Below, piece by piece: positions 45,985 through 57,267 of a stretch of DNA of 64,000 nt. Position 1 is the first letter of the stretch; every line of letters starts with the position of its first letter. This DNA comes from Planoprotostelium fungivorum (lineage: Eukaryota; Evosea; Variosea; Cavosteliida; Cavosteliaceae). The position numbers and the translations under genes were made by a program. The notes under the pieces are model-generated. The model was given only the letters and a program-made list of their open reading frames with translations. It did no database searches and was not told the DNA's origin. The stretch is from the NCBI GenBank assembly GCA_003024175.1, contig MDYQ01000009.1, positions 1-64,000 on the forward strand, in the 5' to 3' direction.

Positions 45985-46626
45985 TCAGAAGAAGCGGGAG
46001 AAGCGATCCCACATGGGCTGCGGTACATCGCACAGTCCTCTGAATTGGAGTCCATCGGGGTGGCAGATGAACTTGTCCTTGCCCAAGAAGAAGACGTACT
46101 GTGCGACTTGGATGTAGGCCACCAGCGTGAGAAACTTGATCATCCAAAAGATCTTCTTCTGTGCTCTTCCCCAATGGGAGACGGTCTCGAGGTAGAAGAT
46201 GGCGGTGAGCTCGTCGATGAGAGTCTTGACCATGAAGAGTCCAAAGAGGCCCATCAAGATGGTGACTGCGATCCAAGGTCCGCTGCGGGCGAGTTGGGAG
46301 CCGAAGAAAACGATCCCGTAGCTGCCGTAAACCGTGGCTGCACCCGATAGAGAGACGAGAATGTTCGATAAGACGTAGTCCCAGGGCATGGCCTTGACTC
46401 GAGCGAGCATGTTGGGTTTGACATGGCACGTGGGCTTCTGTACATCGATGTCCTCTTCAGAGATACCTTCTAAGAGACCGGTGGTGGCCTCGGGGTCGTC
46501 GTTTTTGTAGCCATCACGGAGAACATGGGGCAATGCGATGGCGGGGGCATCTTCTTTCTTCTGTTCTCTGTTGAGGCTCGTGAAGTCGATCGCCTGGAGC
46601 TCTTGGGATAGATCGGAAGCTGGCAT
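45985..46626 (-). CDS. Three-TM protein of unknown function
   Basis: Single exon of 213 residues. Residues 1-75 are polar (MPASDLSQELQAIDFTSLNR). Three hydrophobic stretches follow: ILVSLSGAATVYGSYGIVFF, WIAVTILMGLFGLFMVKTLI and FWMIKFLTLVAYIQVAQYVF. A short C-terminal part has two Cys (FICHPDGLQFRGLCDVP), possibly a lumenal disulfide. I do not recognise the family. No signal peptide, so the N-terminus is probably cytosolic. Confidence 0.62.
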   Translation of the reverse strand: MPASDLSQELQAIDFTSLNREQKKEDAPAIALPHVLRDGYKNDDPEATTGLLEGISEEDIDVQKPTCHVKPNMLARVKAMPWDYVLSNILVSLSGAATVYGSYGIVFFGSQLARSGPWIAVTILMGLFGLFMVKTLIDELTAIFYLETVSHWGRAQKKIFWMIKFLTLVAYIQVAQYVFFLGKDKFICHPDGLQFRGLCDVPQPMWDRFSRFF

Positions 46627-47315
46627 GGAAGTTGTCTGTGTGTGGCCTGTGCGGGGTTGGTTCTGGTCGATTATGATTTCTTCGTGCCGGTCTCAAAGCT
46701 CTCTTCTTGGAATAGTCCATTGTAAATTTCCCTCTGAACTTTCCCGACAAAAGTGAGAGGATGTGACGTGGTTGGCGAAAGAAGAGACATCATGAGATGT
46801 CGTCCGTCGTTCTCGAAAGAGTCTCTCGTTCCATACGTGAGATCATCGCTCCTCTATAACGTGGTGAAGAGCGATCATGTTGCGTGAATGATGGAGACGC
46901 GGGAATAATTTTGTGCCTTTCGGTGAACAAAGGCATCCAGGGTGAGGCCCACACGTGCAACGTTGGATGATTCTGGTGTGAGAATGAGAGGTGCGTGGGG
47001 CGGTTGACGTCTGAAAAATGGTCAGCGGTGGCTTATGGAGGAGGATGTTGACAAGGGTCGATGGAAAGTGGTAGAAATGACGTCGTATGCAGTTTCTCAG
47101 CTTACGTTCGTCGACGGTTCAGCGTGATGAAAGGCGGATATTGTGATAATATTGAATCAATTCTACAACGAGAGGTGTGTGATCAAGGGACACAGTTACC
47201 GTGGCACATCATCGAAGGAAGGCTATTCTCATCTGTGATTGAGACTTCTGTATAGAAGGATCGTCACATCGTAATCATCCATCTCAAACTTGATTTTTGG
47301 CGGGAAAACATCACG
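46627..47315. other. Intergenic region, divergent promoters
   Basis: About 690 bp between the minus-strand three-TM gene and the plus-strand CH-domain gene. I see short open frames on both strands without similarity and no RNA gene. Confidence 0.5.
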
Positions 47316-48371
47316 ATGCACGAAGAGGTAATGTTGCGTCTGTTGTTGCGTCTGATCGCAACCTTATGATGTCAGGTTTACGAATGGATTCAGACATGTT
47401 TGGGTCCTGACAATGGCAATCAACAGGTGTGACGGATCATCTATTTCTTCCCCTCTAATGTATGTCTCAGACTCTAGACGATAAGGTGAGCTCTTCTCTT
47501 CCATCCATTCCACCAATCATCATAGATCCTGCGACTATGTAACATACTGGCCCCCGGAAGGATCACACAAGGCGACAGCATCAACATCATCACAGAGACA
47601 GCCAACGTCTTCGACATCGATCTCGCTCGAAGAGAGCCGACCCAATTACTCTCCGCATTAGAAGATCTGGCGCGAGGCCTTCACGAGAAGAAGATAGTTC
47701 CCTTCTTCACCGGTCCCGATCGTCTTAATCAGAGGAAAGAATGGGTCCAGAATACAACCACCGGTGAGCCATCATCCATTATCACATTTAACTCACGGAT
47801 GTGAAGGTTGGAAGTATTCTACCGCCCTACGAAGTGTCAAGAGAAACATCCAAGGCAGCACACCGACACGAACCACTCATTCATCCATCCATCTTCCATC
47901 ATCGACGCCGAGTCTATCCACCCCCTCGTCTAGGTGAGTCCCACACGCTAGAATGACTCTCATTTAGCTCGCAGATATCAACCGATTCAGAACAATGTCT
48001 ATGCCACAACTCCCATGAGAAGAGCTCCGTCTGCAACCGAGAGTGAAAGAGTCCAACACAAGGCTACGAACACACCTTCTGCATTCGACAGCGCCCTCTA
48101 TGGAGATATCGGAAGGTGAATCACCATGATGCAATCATCACCATCGATCACATCGTCATTCGCTATATCGTCCATCATTCGAGAGCGGCATCGTCATGTG
48201 ATCTCATCTGAAAGAAAACATAGAACGAAGATGAGACGCACGGATCATGGAGACACTGTCCCTTTCGACATCACGCCGCTGAGATTGACTTTATTCTGGA
48301 TGTTGCTGCTGTTTGTCTACTCTTCCTACTTTCTTCGCTTCTCATCCAAGATGACGGATCTCAAAATGTAA
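47316..48371 (+). CDS. Calponin-homology-like protein with C-terminal membrane anchor
   Basis: The first exon is MHEE. Spliced exons read VYEWIQTCLGPDNGNQQ, KILRLCNILAPGRITQGDS, INIITETANVFDIDLARREP and LLSALEDLARGLHEKK, the pattern of a single CH domain (calponin/transgelin type). A Ser/Thr/Pro-rich linker follows, then a basic stretch and a hydrophobic segment (LRLTLFWMLLLFVYSSYFLR) close to the C-terminus, giving a tail-anchored layout. The protein may tether actin or microtubules to a membrane (inference). The intron before KHRTKMRRTDHG runs to an acceptor CTGAAAG, chosen because it preserves the frame. Confidence 0.68.
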
Positions 48372-48601
48372 AGATACCCACATCGATCTGGAATATGATG
48401 TCTGCGATGATGGAATAGAGGACCACTCGAATATCGGACTCAAGACGGTATAGAATAAAGAAGATCTGATGTTACGTTGATGACGATGGTGATGGTTTCT
48501 TCTGATTTTCAAGTTGAAAAGGCCCAAACGAGTTTTTCGACAAAAGACGGGCAAGTTCAGTAACAGGAATCACCATATTGACCACAAAGTCGCACGCGTG
48601 A

Positions 48602-50121
48602 ATGCATCCATACAAGACATCTTGGATAATACTCTTCTCAATCCTGTCCTCCATTAGAGGATGTGATGCGATTGCCATCCATTTCACCGCAAAGGCATCC
48701 GAGGAGATGGTCTTCCTCAGATATAATGAACGTTACGAACAATTAGAACTCAACGCAGTCTCCATCTCCCACATCTCAGACGGCCCATACTTCTTCATAA
48801 CCACAGTTGGAAGAAGCAAGGTGAATCTTCATCTCCCAATATACATTTCATCCTCTAATTCACCTCCTCTCATTAGCGTCTAAATCACATGTACAGGCAG
48901 GCAAATCCCACCTCTGCAGTATCCTCTACGATCGAGAATTTCCTCAGAGCGACAGCTACATGCCCGGCACAGAAGGCACCATCTTCTCATCTTTTCCGGG
49001 GAGAAGTGGAGGCACCGTCATCGTATTAGACACGCAAGGGACAGATAACGGAGACGATCGATGGCATCCGAAACTGCAAGCTTTTCTCAGAGGCATTCCA
49101 TCAGTGGTGATGTCGGTCCAGCCGTCGAACACCGACAACGGGGCCTACCTCTATCTATCCGAATTCCTCTGGAGCGCAGACTCGACCGATCAGCCACATT
49201 GCATCATGGTCTGCAACAAGTGCACCGTATCCGACAACGAGAAGTCAGTAGAACAATTCGAAGCCCAATTAGCTCACCAACCACCTCCAGGTGATGCTCC
49301 TCTCCTCATTCCTCATCTGATCACCCTCAGTTCGAACGAACATTCAGAAAGGTTGCCGCTCTGTAGAGTTGATCAATGTTCCATTTTTAGGATCAAAAGG
49401 CTACCCCGAAGCCATAGACCTCCTGCGCGATGTGTCATTGCATCGTGCGATGAGGTTGGTCGACGGGAGAGGAAGCGTATTACGCACCCCCCACCACCTC
49501 ATCACCTACCTGGAAGGTAAATGTCTCGATGATATCATCGCACGTCATGATGACAGAGTTCGCAGGTGTACTGGAACATGCGAATCGCTTACATTTTGAA
49601 CCCGTCGACGTCTGCGACCGTCTCAAATATAGAGCCGTACAAGACAAGAGGGAAGTTGTAGAGGAACTTTTCAAGGAATTTTCAAACATGTCGGTGTGGG
49701 TCAGCTCCCACCCCACCGTGACCACCCCTGGAAAATTCCTCGAATTCTTCCGGTCGCAATATAATGCGACCATCGGTATGATACGCAACGCTCCCGGCTG
49801 CGAGGCGGACATCCTCCTTCAATTGTACCGACAGGTGACCATCTACAACCTGCCAAAAAACATTTGCGACATCTCTCACCCGCGTAGATTGAAACGAGAG
49901 AGCATCATCTCGTCCAACTCTTTATAGAAGAGAAGAAGAGACTGTGGACGTCACCTTGGAAGGAATATGAAAACGTCCTCTATATCGGTGTCGGCACCGT
50001 GACGGTGTTGGGGATGATGTCGATCAGTATGAGATGGTTCGGAATGGCTGGACCTGCGTTCATCTTGGGGGGAGCTGCGGCTGGAATTCACCTCTACACT
50101 CGAGATGTGATCTCATCCTGA
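48602..50121 (+). CDS. GBP/atlastin-like large GTPase with N-terminal signal peptide and C-terminal TM hairpin
   Basis: Starts MHPYKTSWIILFSILSSIRG, which looks like a signal peptide or anchor. The P-loop is assembled across an intron: VGRSKAGKSHL. A conserved TEGT, then TVIVLDTQGTDNGDDRWHP (G3, DxxG) and HCIMVCNKCTVSD (G4-like NK) follow. The middle is helical (LEEFAGVLEHANRLHFEPV and VVEELFKEFSNMSVWV). Near the end are two adjacent hydrophobic stretches (LYIGVGTVTVLGMMSISM and GPAFILGGAAAGIHLY). The overall order is that of dynamin-superfamily GB1/RHD3 GTPases that shape or fuse ER membranes. The signal peptide is unexpected and would put the G domain in the lumen if cleaved. Confidence 0.75.
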
Positions 50122-50378
50122 TCTTCTCCCTTTGTAAATAAAGAGACACACAACGCCATCTGCATCGTGTGATGCATCATCTCACGTCTATTGATGGTGC
50201 CGACGTCGCTTGGTGATAGATTCTCAGAAGGTTGGAATGTCCGTTATTTAATCTCGAAAATGTCGACTGATTCGTGGTTGTGACAGATGGCCCCAGAGCC
50301 GACGTGTGAGCGTTGTAGTCGCACGAACACTCTCCATTTATAGAGGCTTCAGGCTTACAAATAGTTTCTTCTTCCACC

Positions 50379-51746
50379 ATGAGCAACAGCGGAGGAGCTA
50401 ACGAGGAGGTAGACAAGAAGGTCTTGAAGAAATACGAGATCATCCAACGTATCGGAAGAGGAGTGAGTACATTCTGCGTTAGAGATCGACTGGGTCACTG
50501 ATTGTCTGACCTAGGCCTACGGAATCGTATGGAAGGCCACCGATAAGAAGAACAAGGAGACGGTAGCTTTAAAGAAGATATTCGATGCCTTCCAGAATGC
50601 AACCGACGCGCAGAGGACATTCAGAGAGATCATGTTCTTGCAAGAGTTCAACGACCACGAGAACATCATCCGTCTGACGAACGTTCTCAAGGCCGAAAAT
50701 GATAGAGACATCTATCTTGTCTTCGAGTACATGGGTGAGAGGAATAATAGTCTCCACGTATCGAGCTGATTTCACAACAGAAACGGACCTTCATGCCGTC
50801 ATTCGTGCCAACATCTTGGAGGAGATCCACAAGCAATACATCATCTACCAGATCCTCAAGTCTCTCAAATACATGCACACCGGTAACGTCGTTCACAGAG
50901 ACATCAAGGTATGACACGTCATTGCATCATCCAAATTGCCTTCTCACAACGCCATAGCCCAGCAACGTCCTCCTCAATTCAGAGTGTTTGGTCAAGCTCG
51001 CCGATTTTGGTAAACCATCGCAACCGTAACTACACATCTTCTGACTCTCATCGAGGTCTCGCTCGTTCGATCGACGAAGACAAGAGCAGCAATGCCGTCT
51101 ACACTGAGTACATCGCCACCAGATGGTACAGAGCCCCCGAAATTCTCTTAGGTTCCACCCGGTATGACATCTCATATCACCACATCACCTCCGTCTGATT
51201 GTTCCATCAGCTACAACAAGGCCGTAGACATGTGGTCCGTCGGTTGCATCTGCGGAGAGCTCTTGGGAGGCAAGCCCATGTTCCCCGGTACCTCCACTCT
51301 CAACCAGCTCAGCCGCCTCTGTGAAGTCTCCGGCACGCCCACGGCGGAAGACATCGAGGCGATCGACTCCCCCTTCGCTGCCACCATGTCTGAATCCATC
51401 CCCACCTCCACCAGAAAGTGAGCCGATCGCAGATGCCTCGCATGAGACGGTGTTGACGTCGATCAGGTCTCTCAACGATCTGTACCCGAAGGCCAGCCCA
51501 GAGGCCATCGATCTCATGCACAAACTCTTGTTGTTTAACCCCAAGGAGAGACTCACCGCGGAACAAGCTTTAGAACACCCCTTTGTCGCCCAGTTTCACA
51601 ATGCGTCAGAGGAGCCCAGCTACCCCCACCCCATCAAGATTCCCATCAACGATGAGATCAAGTACTCCATCGGTGAATACCGCAACACCATCTACGCGGA
51701 CATCATCAAGAAGAAGAAGCTGCAGAAGAAGAACCGCAAAAAGTGA
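50379..51746 (+). CDS. MAPK15-like (ERK7/8) MAP kinase
   Basis: The N-terminal lobe reads [38 protein letters not shown] and REIMFLQEF. Catalytic motifs are VVHRDIKPSNVLLN and LADFG. The activation loop TEY lies in [15 protein letters not shown]. Further landmarks are [39 protein letters not shown] and [19 protein letters not shown]. The [16 protein letters not shown] wording is typical of the ERK7/8 (MAPK15) subfamily, which includes amoebal ErkB-type kinases used in chemotactic and developmental signalling. The C-terminus is short and Lys-rich ([12 protein letters not shown]) and lacks the long regulatory tail of animal MAPK15. Introns are about 40-60 nt. Confidence 0.92.
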
Positions 51747-52136
51747 GCGAGGGGATCTTTGAATAAAACAATCGTGTAAGAAGCGAGTTACATGATATGA
51801 TTCCGAACGTGTGATCATCAACCCGTTGTCAGCTGACACACATGACCACGTCTTCACGGTTCCCTGATTCATCGTGTGATAGACAGGACGCTTCATGGAG
51901 TGGAATGTGCCAGACTTGTCCAGAGCGGCACCTCTGAATCGTCTCCTTCTCTTTCGTTCTCAGAAACTCCGTCATAAAATCTCAGCGAGAATTACCACAT
52001 CTCCCCCTACCTTCCACTACTTCCGCGTTAAGTACCGCAATGCCTCGCGGTAGGCGAGACGTAGCAGCCAATGTCCCTTATCATTCACAATTACGAAAAC
52101 CGCAATCACACAAGCAACACGCAACGCCAAACACGA
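51747..52136. other. Intergenic region
   Basis: About 390 bp between the kinase and the next secreted protein. No coding feature recognised; it is probably the 3' flank of the kinase gene and the promoter of the secreted-protein gene. Confidence 0.5.
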
Positions 52137-52790
52137 ATGAAATCTATACTCATCCTCTGTCTCATCGGCCTGGCCGCCTGCCAATACCAACAGCAGAATG
52201 GTATTCTGAGCCCCACGACTGGAACACAGATCCCTCTCGGCTCGAATTTCACTCTTGTCGTTAGACAATTCGGCAGCATGGCCGTTGGTGGTTTCGCCGT
52301 CAACATCACCATCACCAATGTGGCCACGAAAGAGAGTCACTTCTATGGACAGTTCAGAGACGTGGGATACCCTGCATCCTTTAATCTCATCGCCCCTGGA
52401 GCTTCATTTGGAGCCGGTCCTGCCAACATCACTGTCAACGACATCGTCGGTCTCGTCCAGAATGATGGATCGGCCACCATCGACCCCAACGTCACGCCAT
52501 TCTACTCTGTCATTGTTCAATTGACCGGATCAAATGGTCACACCAGCCAATCGAGCAGCAACCAGCCAGCCGTCGTACCCACAACAACTGCTGCCAAGGC
52601 ATGTGGAGTGAACGAGGGTTCATGTGACGATGTGAGAGTAGGAAAGGTCTGCTATGATACTACCAACTACCACTGTGTCAGTGATAATGGAAAGCATGTC
52701 CTTTGCCACAAGCCCGATGAGAGCTGCGGAAACTACTGCTACGATATCAACCTGTACACTTGCCACAATGGACAACTTGTTAGAAAGTAA
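52137..52790 (+). CDS. Secreted protein with C-terminal double CYD Cys motif (possible carbohydrate-binding)
   Basis: Single exon, about 217 residues. Signal peptide MKSILILCLIGLAACQ. The mature N-terminal half is a beta-rich domain (LGSNFTLVVRQFGS, FAVNITITNVATKES) with several N-glycosylation sites. The C-terminal 60 residues are Cys-rich: KVCYDTTNYHC and NYCYDINLYTC repeat a CYDxxxYxC motif, a pattern I associate with small carbohydrate-binding modules in amoebozoan secreted proteins. It may act in wall or matrix binding (inference). Confidence 0.72.
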   Translation: MKSILILCLIGLAACQYQQQNGILSPTTGTQIPLGSNFTLVVRQFGSMAVGGFAVNITITNVATKESHFYGQFRDVGYPASFNLIAPGASFGAGPANITVNDIVGLVQNDGSATIDPNVTPFYSVIVQLTGSNGHTSQSSSNQPAVVPTTTAAKACGVNEGSCDDVRVGKVCYDTTNYHCVSDNGKHVLCHKPDESCGNYCYDINLYTCHNGQLVRK

Positions 52791-53004
52791 AGAGGGAGGA
52801 TAATAGTGTGAATCATCTTGTGATGTAAATGAAATAAGCGTTTCATCTTTGTGTGAGGACACCAAACATTCAATACCATCTTAATGGGCGTGATGTAGAT
52901 TCTGATCGTGCTCATGTCATCTATTTGGCGGGAAAGAGTTCGCGGAAAACAAAACAAATAAAACGTCCACAAAATCACAGATCCGACACACTGACACCAT
53001 CATC

Positions 53005-54658
53005 ATGGCCAATGCAGGTGAGAAACATCATCCTAGAGACGAAATTCACAGTCCATCAGCACCTCCCATTCAATCGGGGAAGATCTTACCCGGTGTGAAG
53101 ACAGTTGGGTACAAGTTGCATAAGAATGAGGGGAAGAGGTTCTACTCAGAAAGTGTGAAGTTTCACAAATCATTTCCAGTACCACCGAAAGTCTTTGTAT
53201 CTCTGTGCATGGAAGATATCCTCACTGGTTACGAACACAAGTGAGCGCCTACACCACTTTATACCTTCCATCATCTAGTTGGAATAACTTTCGCAATCAG
53301 AATCAAGGTGGTTGCCACCAACATCGATGAAGAAGGTTTCTCTCTGAACTTTGAGACGTGGGACGACGGAAAGATCTGGTCAGCCGGTGCTACCTGGCTC
53401 GCAGTGTCCGAGAAGCTCTTCCAAGGTATGATCCAATCCACAATCATCATGTTCTGAATCAAATGGAAACAGATAAACACGCTGCCATGGGAATCGCACA
53501 GTTTGACGAAGATACGGTCGATGATTACCCATTGAATGAAGGCGCAGGTGATGATCGAAGTGTAGCTTGTCGCTGAATCGAACAGACTCTCGTTACGCCA
53601 AGGCCGCCATAAAATTTCCCGCTCAATTTTCAGGGTCACCCATGGTACACATCATGTCGATCATCATCACATACATCATCACATCATCATCTCACGACGA
53701 TTCAGATGTTATCTGGATTCTCCAGCATCGACACGGACAACCGTTACGATTGTAGAATCTCTTCCACAATCAAAGATCTTTCCTCGAATGGATTCAACTT
53801 ACAGGTTTGCACCATGATCACTCCAAGAGATGATGATGATGACGTTTCTCGTAGATTTCGACCTGGGGAGACAGTCGAGTGAGGGCGGCGTCAGTCAGCT
53901 GGGTGGCTTTCGATCCCATCTACAACCAGCCACACGAACACCTCCAGATCCAGCAGGGCGACCCCGTCGTCAAGAAGAACAAGACGGTAAATCTCCATCA
54001 TCTACAACGTTGTAGATTGACCGACTTTGCAGCCCGGTTACACTCTCTTCGATAAGCAGGGATCACGCTTCTGCAAAGAAACCATACGATTTCAATCTCC
54101 CTTTGCGAGAGAACCATCCGTCCTCACTTGTCTCAATCACTTGGACGTCTTCAAGTGAGCTGCTTCACCTTCTCTGTCTTGACTCACCCTCGATAGAGAT
54201 CACGATCTCCGTGCCGCCGTGGTGGGAGACAACGTCGCAGCCCACTGCTTCGACTTGAAATTTTCAACTTGGAACGACAGCCGAGTGTGGTCAGTGGGCT
54301 CAGCTTGGTTGGCTTTCACTTATCACGTACCACCACCACCGAAACCGCAGGCACCACCACAAGAGAAGAAAGAGGCGGGAAACAATGTGGCGGACGATGA
54401 CGACGGTGGGCGGGAAATGGAATTGGGACGGGACTGACGAGGGAATAGAGACGAACGAGTGTAAGATATGCTTCTCGAGCAAGATCAATACGGTGTTCAT
54501 CCCGTGCGGTGAGAACGATGAGAAGTGATGGACGTTGATGATGGACAGGTCACATGTCTTCATGCGAGCAGTGTGCGAAGAAAGTGACGCAGAAGAAGTT
54601 TAAATGTCCCATTTGTAATGCGGACATTCAACACGTGCAGAAGATCTTCTTGGTGTAA
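53005..54658 (+). CDS. Triple H-type lectin domain protein with C-terminal RING finger
   Basis: Three H-type (discoidin/Helix agglutinin-like) lectin domains are read in order. The first: VGYKLHKNEGKRFYSESVKF, then FSLNFETWDDGKIWSAGATW. The second: SRYAKAAIKFPAQFSGSP, then NLQISTWGDSRVRAASVSW. The third: GSRFCKETIRFQSPFAREPS, then LKFSTWNDSRVWSVGSAW. Each ends in the W.D.R.W.....W pattern. A Pro-rich and acidic linker follows, then a C3HC4 RING: CKICF, VFIPCGHMSSCEQCAKKV and CPIC. No signal peptide is visible, so it is probably a cytosolic E3 ubiquitin ligase that recognises glycans. Introns of 40-60 nt; the one near 54001 carries the intronic palindrome. Confidence 0.85.
54001..54016. repeat. 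16-bp intronic palindrome containing CGTTGTAG
   Basis: TCTACAACGTTGTAGA in the H-lectin-RING intron preceding the third lectin domain, followed by ATTGACC as in the TRAPPC8 copy, about 15 nt before the 3' splice site. Confidence 0.8.
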
Positions 54659-54839
54659 CGAGAGGAATAAATGAACCCAAGAACAGCTTTTGATGATCAC
54701 CAACGCCCATCATTAACTTTGGTGTCATCGATGATGTCCATCCGTGAGACAAAAGAGACATTCTGTCTTCGATTCGAGATGAAATGGTCCGAAATTCTCT
54801 AAAAAATAATTTATTCCTCGATTTAAATGTCTCGTGGAA

Positions 54840-56593
54840 TCACTGCTGCGCCGGGCGGTTGACGTCCTCCAACGATCTGCGACCGTCATCAGCATCATCT
54901 CCATCATCATCGTCTCTACCTCTTTCTTCTGTCTCTGTCTGTAGACAAACTGACGTTCAACTTTGTCTTCTCTGTGGTGAGTGTGGACAATTCATTGATC
55001 GATCGAGGGCCCAACGGGTTATCTCCCAAGACAATATCCGTGATGGATTTGTTCTTCCTGTATCCCGTCTCAGTCCCAAATTTTGCGCGGGAAAAAATGG
55101 CGGGAAAACGCATTCACCTCAGGGCTTGGATCAATTGGGACATCGATTCGTCTCCCAGGGCGTTCCCGCGCAAATTGAGATAAGTGAGTGAGTTGTTGTC
55201 GCTGACACACTGGCACATCGCATCCACGTCACCGTCTGAAATATGCGAATGACTCAAGTCCAACCACGTGAGACTTCTCGCGCAAGATTAAGATTGGGAC
55301 TCGAATTGGACAACTCACCCGCTCTCTTTGATGCCTTTGAAAATGGACCGAACGCCTTCAACTTGAAAGTTGTTGTTTCCTTCACCGAATCAATTCTGCA
55401 ATGGTAGATGATGAAATTTCACCTAAATCTAAGACTTTGAGGGTGCGATTCAGCTTCAGGGCCATGCCCAGGCAGATGGCCTGGATGTGTCAGTTCCCGC
55501 CAAAAATTTCAGGAAGAATCTTCACCTCGGCATCGCCGACCCAGTTGTTTCCCAAGGACAGAGACGTCAGAGTGTTGTTCATGATCAACGCATCGGCCAA
55601 CTTCTTCACACCTCCATCGATGAGGTTGTTGTGAGAAATGTCCAAGTGGGTCAGACCTCGATTGATGGCCATGGCTTCATCTAAACGCTCTAGGCCTGTC
55701 GTCGTTCAGCATCGACTCGCATGCCATGATGATGGTGATGATCACCTTTCACAGCGATCTTGTTGCGGGACAAGATGAGACTGCGTAGAGTCGTGTTCTT
55801 CTCCAAGGCGGCTGCCACGTGCCTCGCTCCACTGTTACCGATCCAGTTGTTGCTCACATCCAAGAAGGTGAGGTTCTTGTTGACTTCTAATGACTTTGCG
55901 ATGAGGCCGACACCTCGGTTCGAGATGTTGTTGCCGTTGATGGACAGATGCGAGAGTTTGTGATCTTCCATCCTGTGCATGGTGAGACGATGATTGGAAT
56001 GGAGGATCGTACTGTAGGAGCTCAGCGAGGGCTTCTGTCGCCATGAATTGTAGACGGTTCCAAGAGATCTTGATGGTGGTGAGGTGGATCTGCTTCTGAA
56101 GGACCTGCAATGCATCACGTTGATTTTATCATGGTGTCGATTTGAATGCGTACCTTGAACAACTGATTGCTCCCCTCAAAGTCGATGTAGTTACCAGTTA
56201 GATCCAACAAGGTCAGAGTGTTTGGTTCGTAGCCAGAGATGATTTTGGAGAGATATGTGGCATCATCGTCTGAGAGATTACTCCAAGCCAGCTCAAGGTG
56301 GGGCTTCCCCTGTTTGAAGACCTCGAAGAAGTCTTCACGTTTCTGTTGCTTCTTTGCTTCGACCGCTTCTTGCTCCTCTCTCATTGAATCATTTTCCTTC
56401 AGAAGTGAGCACTCCTCTGATTCTGTCGACTCACTTTCAGCTCTCTCTGAGCGATGGCCTCCGTGATCGATTCGGGTCTTCGATTTTCGATCTTGGGCTT
56501 CTTGGGAAGGCCATCTTCTCCTCTCTCGTGTTCTTCGGCGTGTTCCTTCTGTTCTTTCATGTCCGTGTTCGATTGTATGTGTTCTTTGTTCAT
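54840..56593 (-). CDS. Leucine-rich repeat protein (ribonuclease-inhibitor/NLR-type LRRs)
   Basis: The N-terminus is charged (MNKEHIQSNTDMKEQKEHAE, KKPKIENRRPESITEAIAQR). LRRs follow, for example TLTLLDLTGNYIDFEGSNQL, HLTTIKISWNRLQFMATEAL, LSHLSINGNNISNRGVGLIA, LTFLDVSNNWIGNSGARHVA, LTHLDISHNNLIDGGVKKLA and LTSLSLGNNWVGDAEVKILP. The LxxLxLxxNxI...G...LA pattern is that of cytosolic RI-type LRRs. At least eight repeats. The last exon is uncertain: the frame can stop at 54916, or continue through a 43-nt intron to a stop at 54840 (SLEDVNRPAQQ). No NACHT or kinase domain is attached. A scaffolding role is likely. Confidence 0.82.
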
Positions 56594-57267
56594 GATGGCT
56601 GCTAGCGTTGTTGCTTGTTCGTTTTTGTAAATTCGCCGGTCACGTTGCGACGCGATCTAAGGGTTGTAGATTCATCTGCGGTTCAGGGATCAAATATGCC
56701 ACAGATTAAGATGTTCCCCTCAAAAGGGCTCTTCCCATGCGATAGCGCTAGCGAAGATGAGGAGAGATCGGCACATCCTCTCCTGCTCGCCAGAATTTGA
56801 GCATCATCTATTAGTGTTGAGAATTACTTCGCGATGGTTTCATCCATACATCTAATGTGGAATGAAGATCATTGCACACATTGAGTAATACATATCGTGT
56901 TCTATCGTCGCTGCGGTGGTGGTACGTACACGACCCCGATAGGTACATCTCGCATCATCAGCCGGTAGAAACATGAATTCTTAGCCTCCTGTCACCACGG
57001 TGATTTCGGGCGGGATAATTACTGTCCACGCTCCCGCTGACCAATGAACATTAACTCGCTAGAGAATGCCTCAACCTCTTCCTCTCGACAACAGATGAAT
57101 GCTGTATGTAAAGAGAAGTCTTAAAGGTGAAAACGCCAGGGTGTAGGTGTCGTGGTATATTTCGGGTATCACTGTGAAGCCCGAATACCAAAGGGCCGAA
57201 GAGAATTTTCGGGCACCCAGTGTGATAGAATCGACATCACGGGCAGGAGTGAGGTGCAGGAGCGAAG
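56594..57267. other. Intergenic region
   Basis: About 670 bp between divergent genes. A 61-codon plus-strand frame at 56615 has no recognisable features; I see nothing else. Confidence 0.5.

Noticed and set aside
45910-46350. Plus-strand 146-codon frame
   Set aside because: It is antisense to the three-TM protein, whose hydrophobic segments are well formed.
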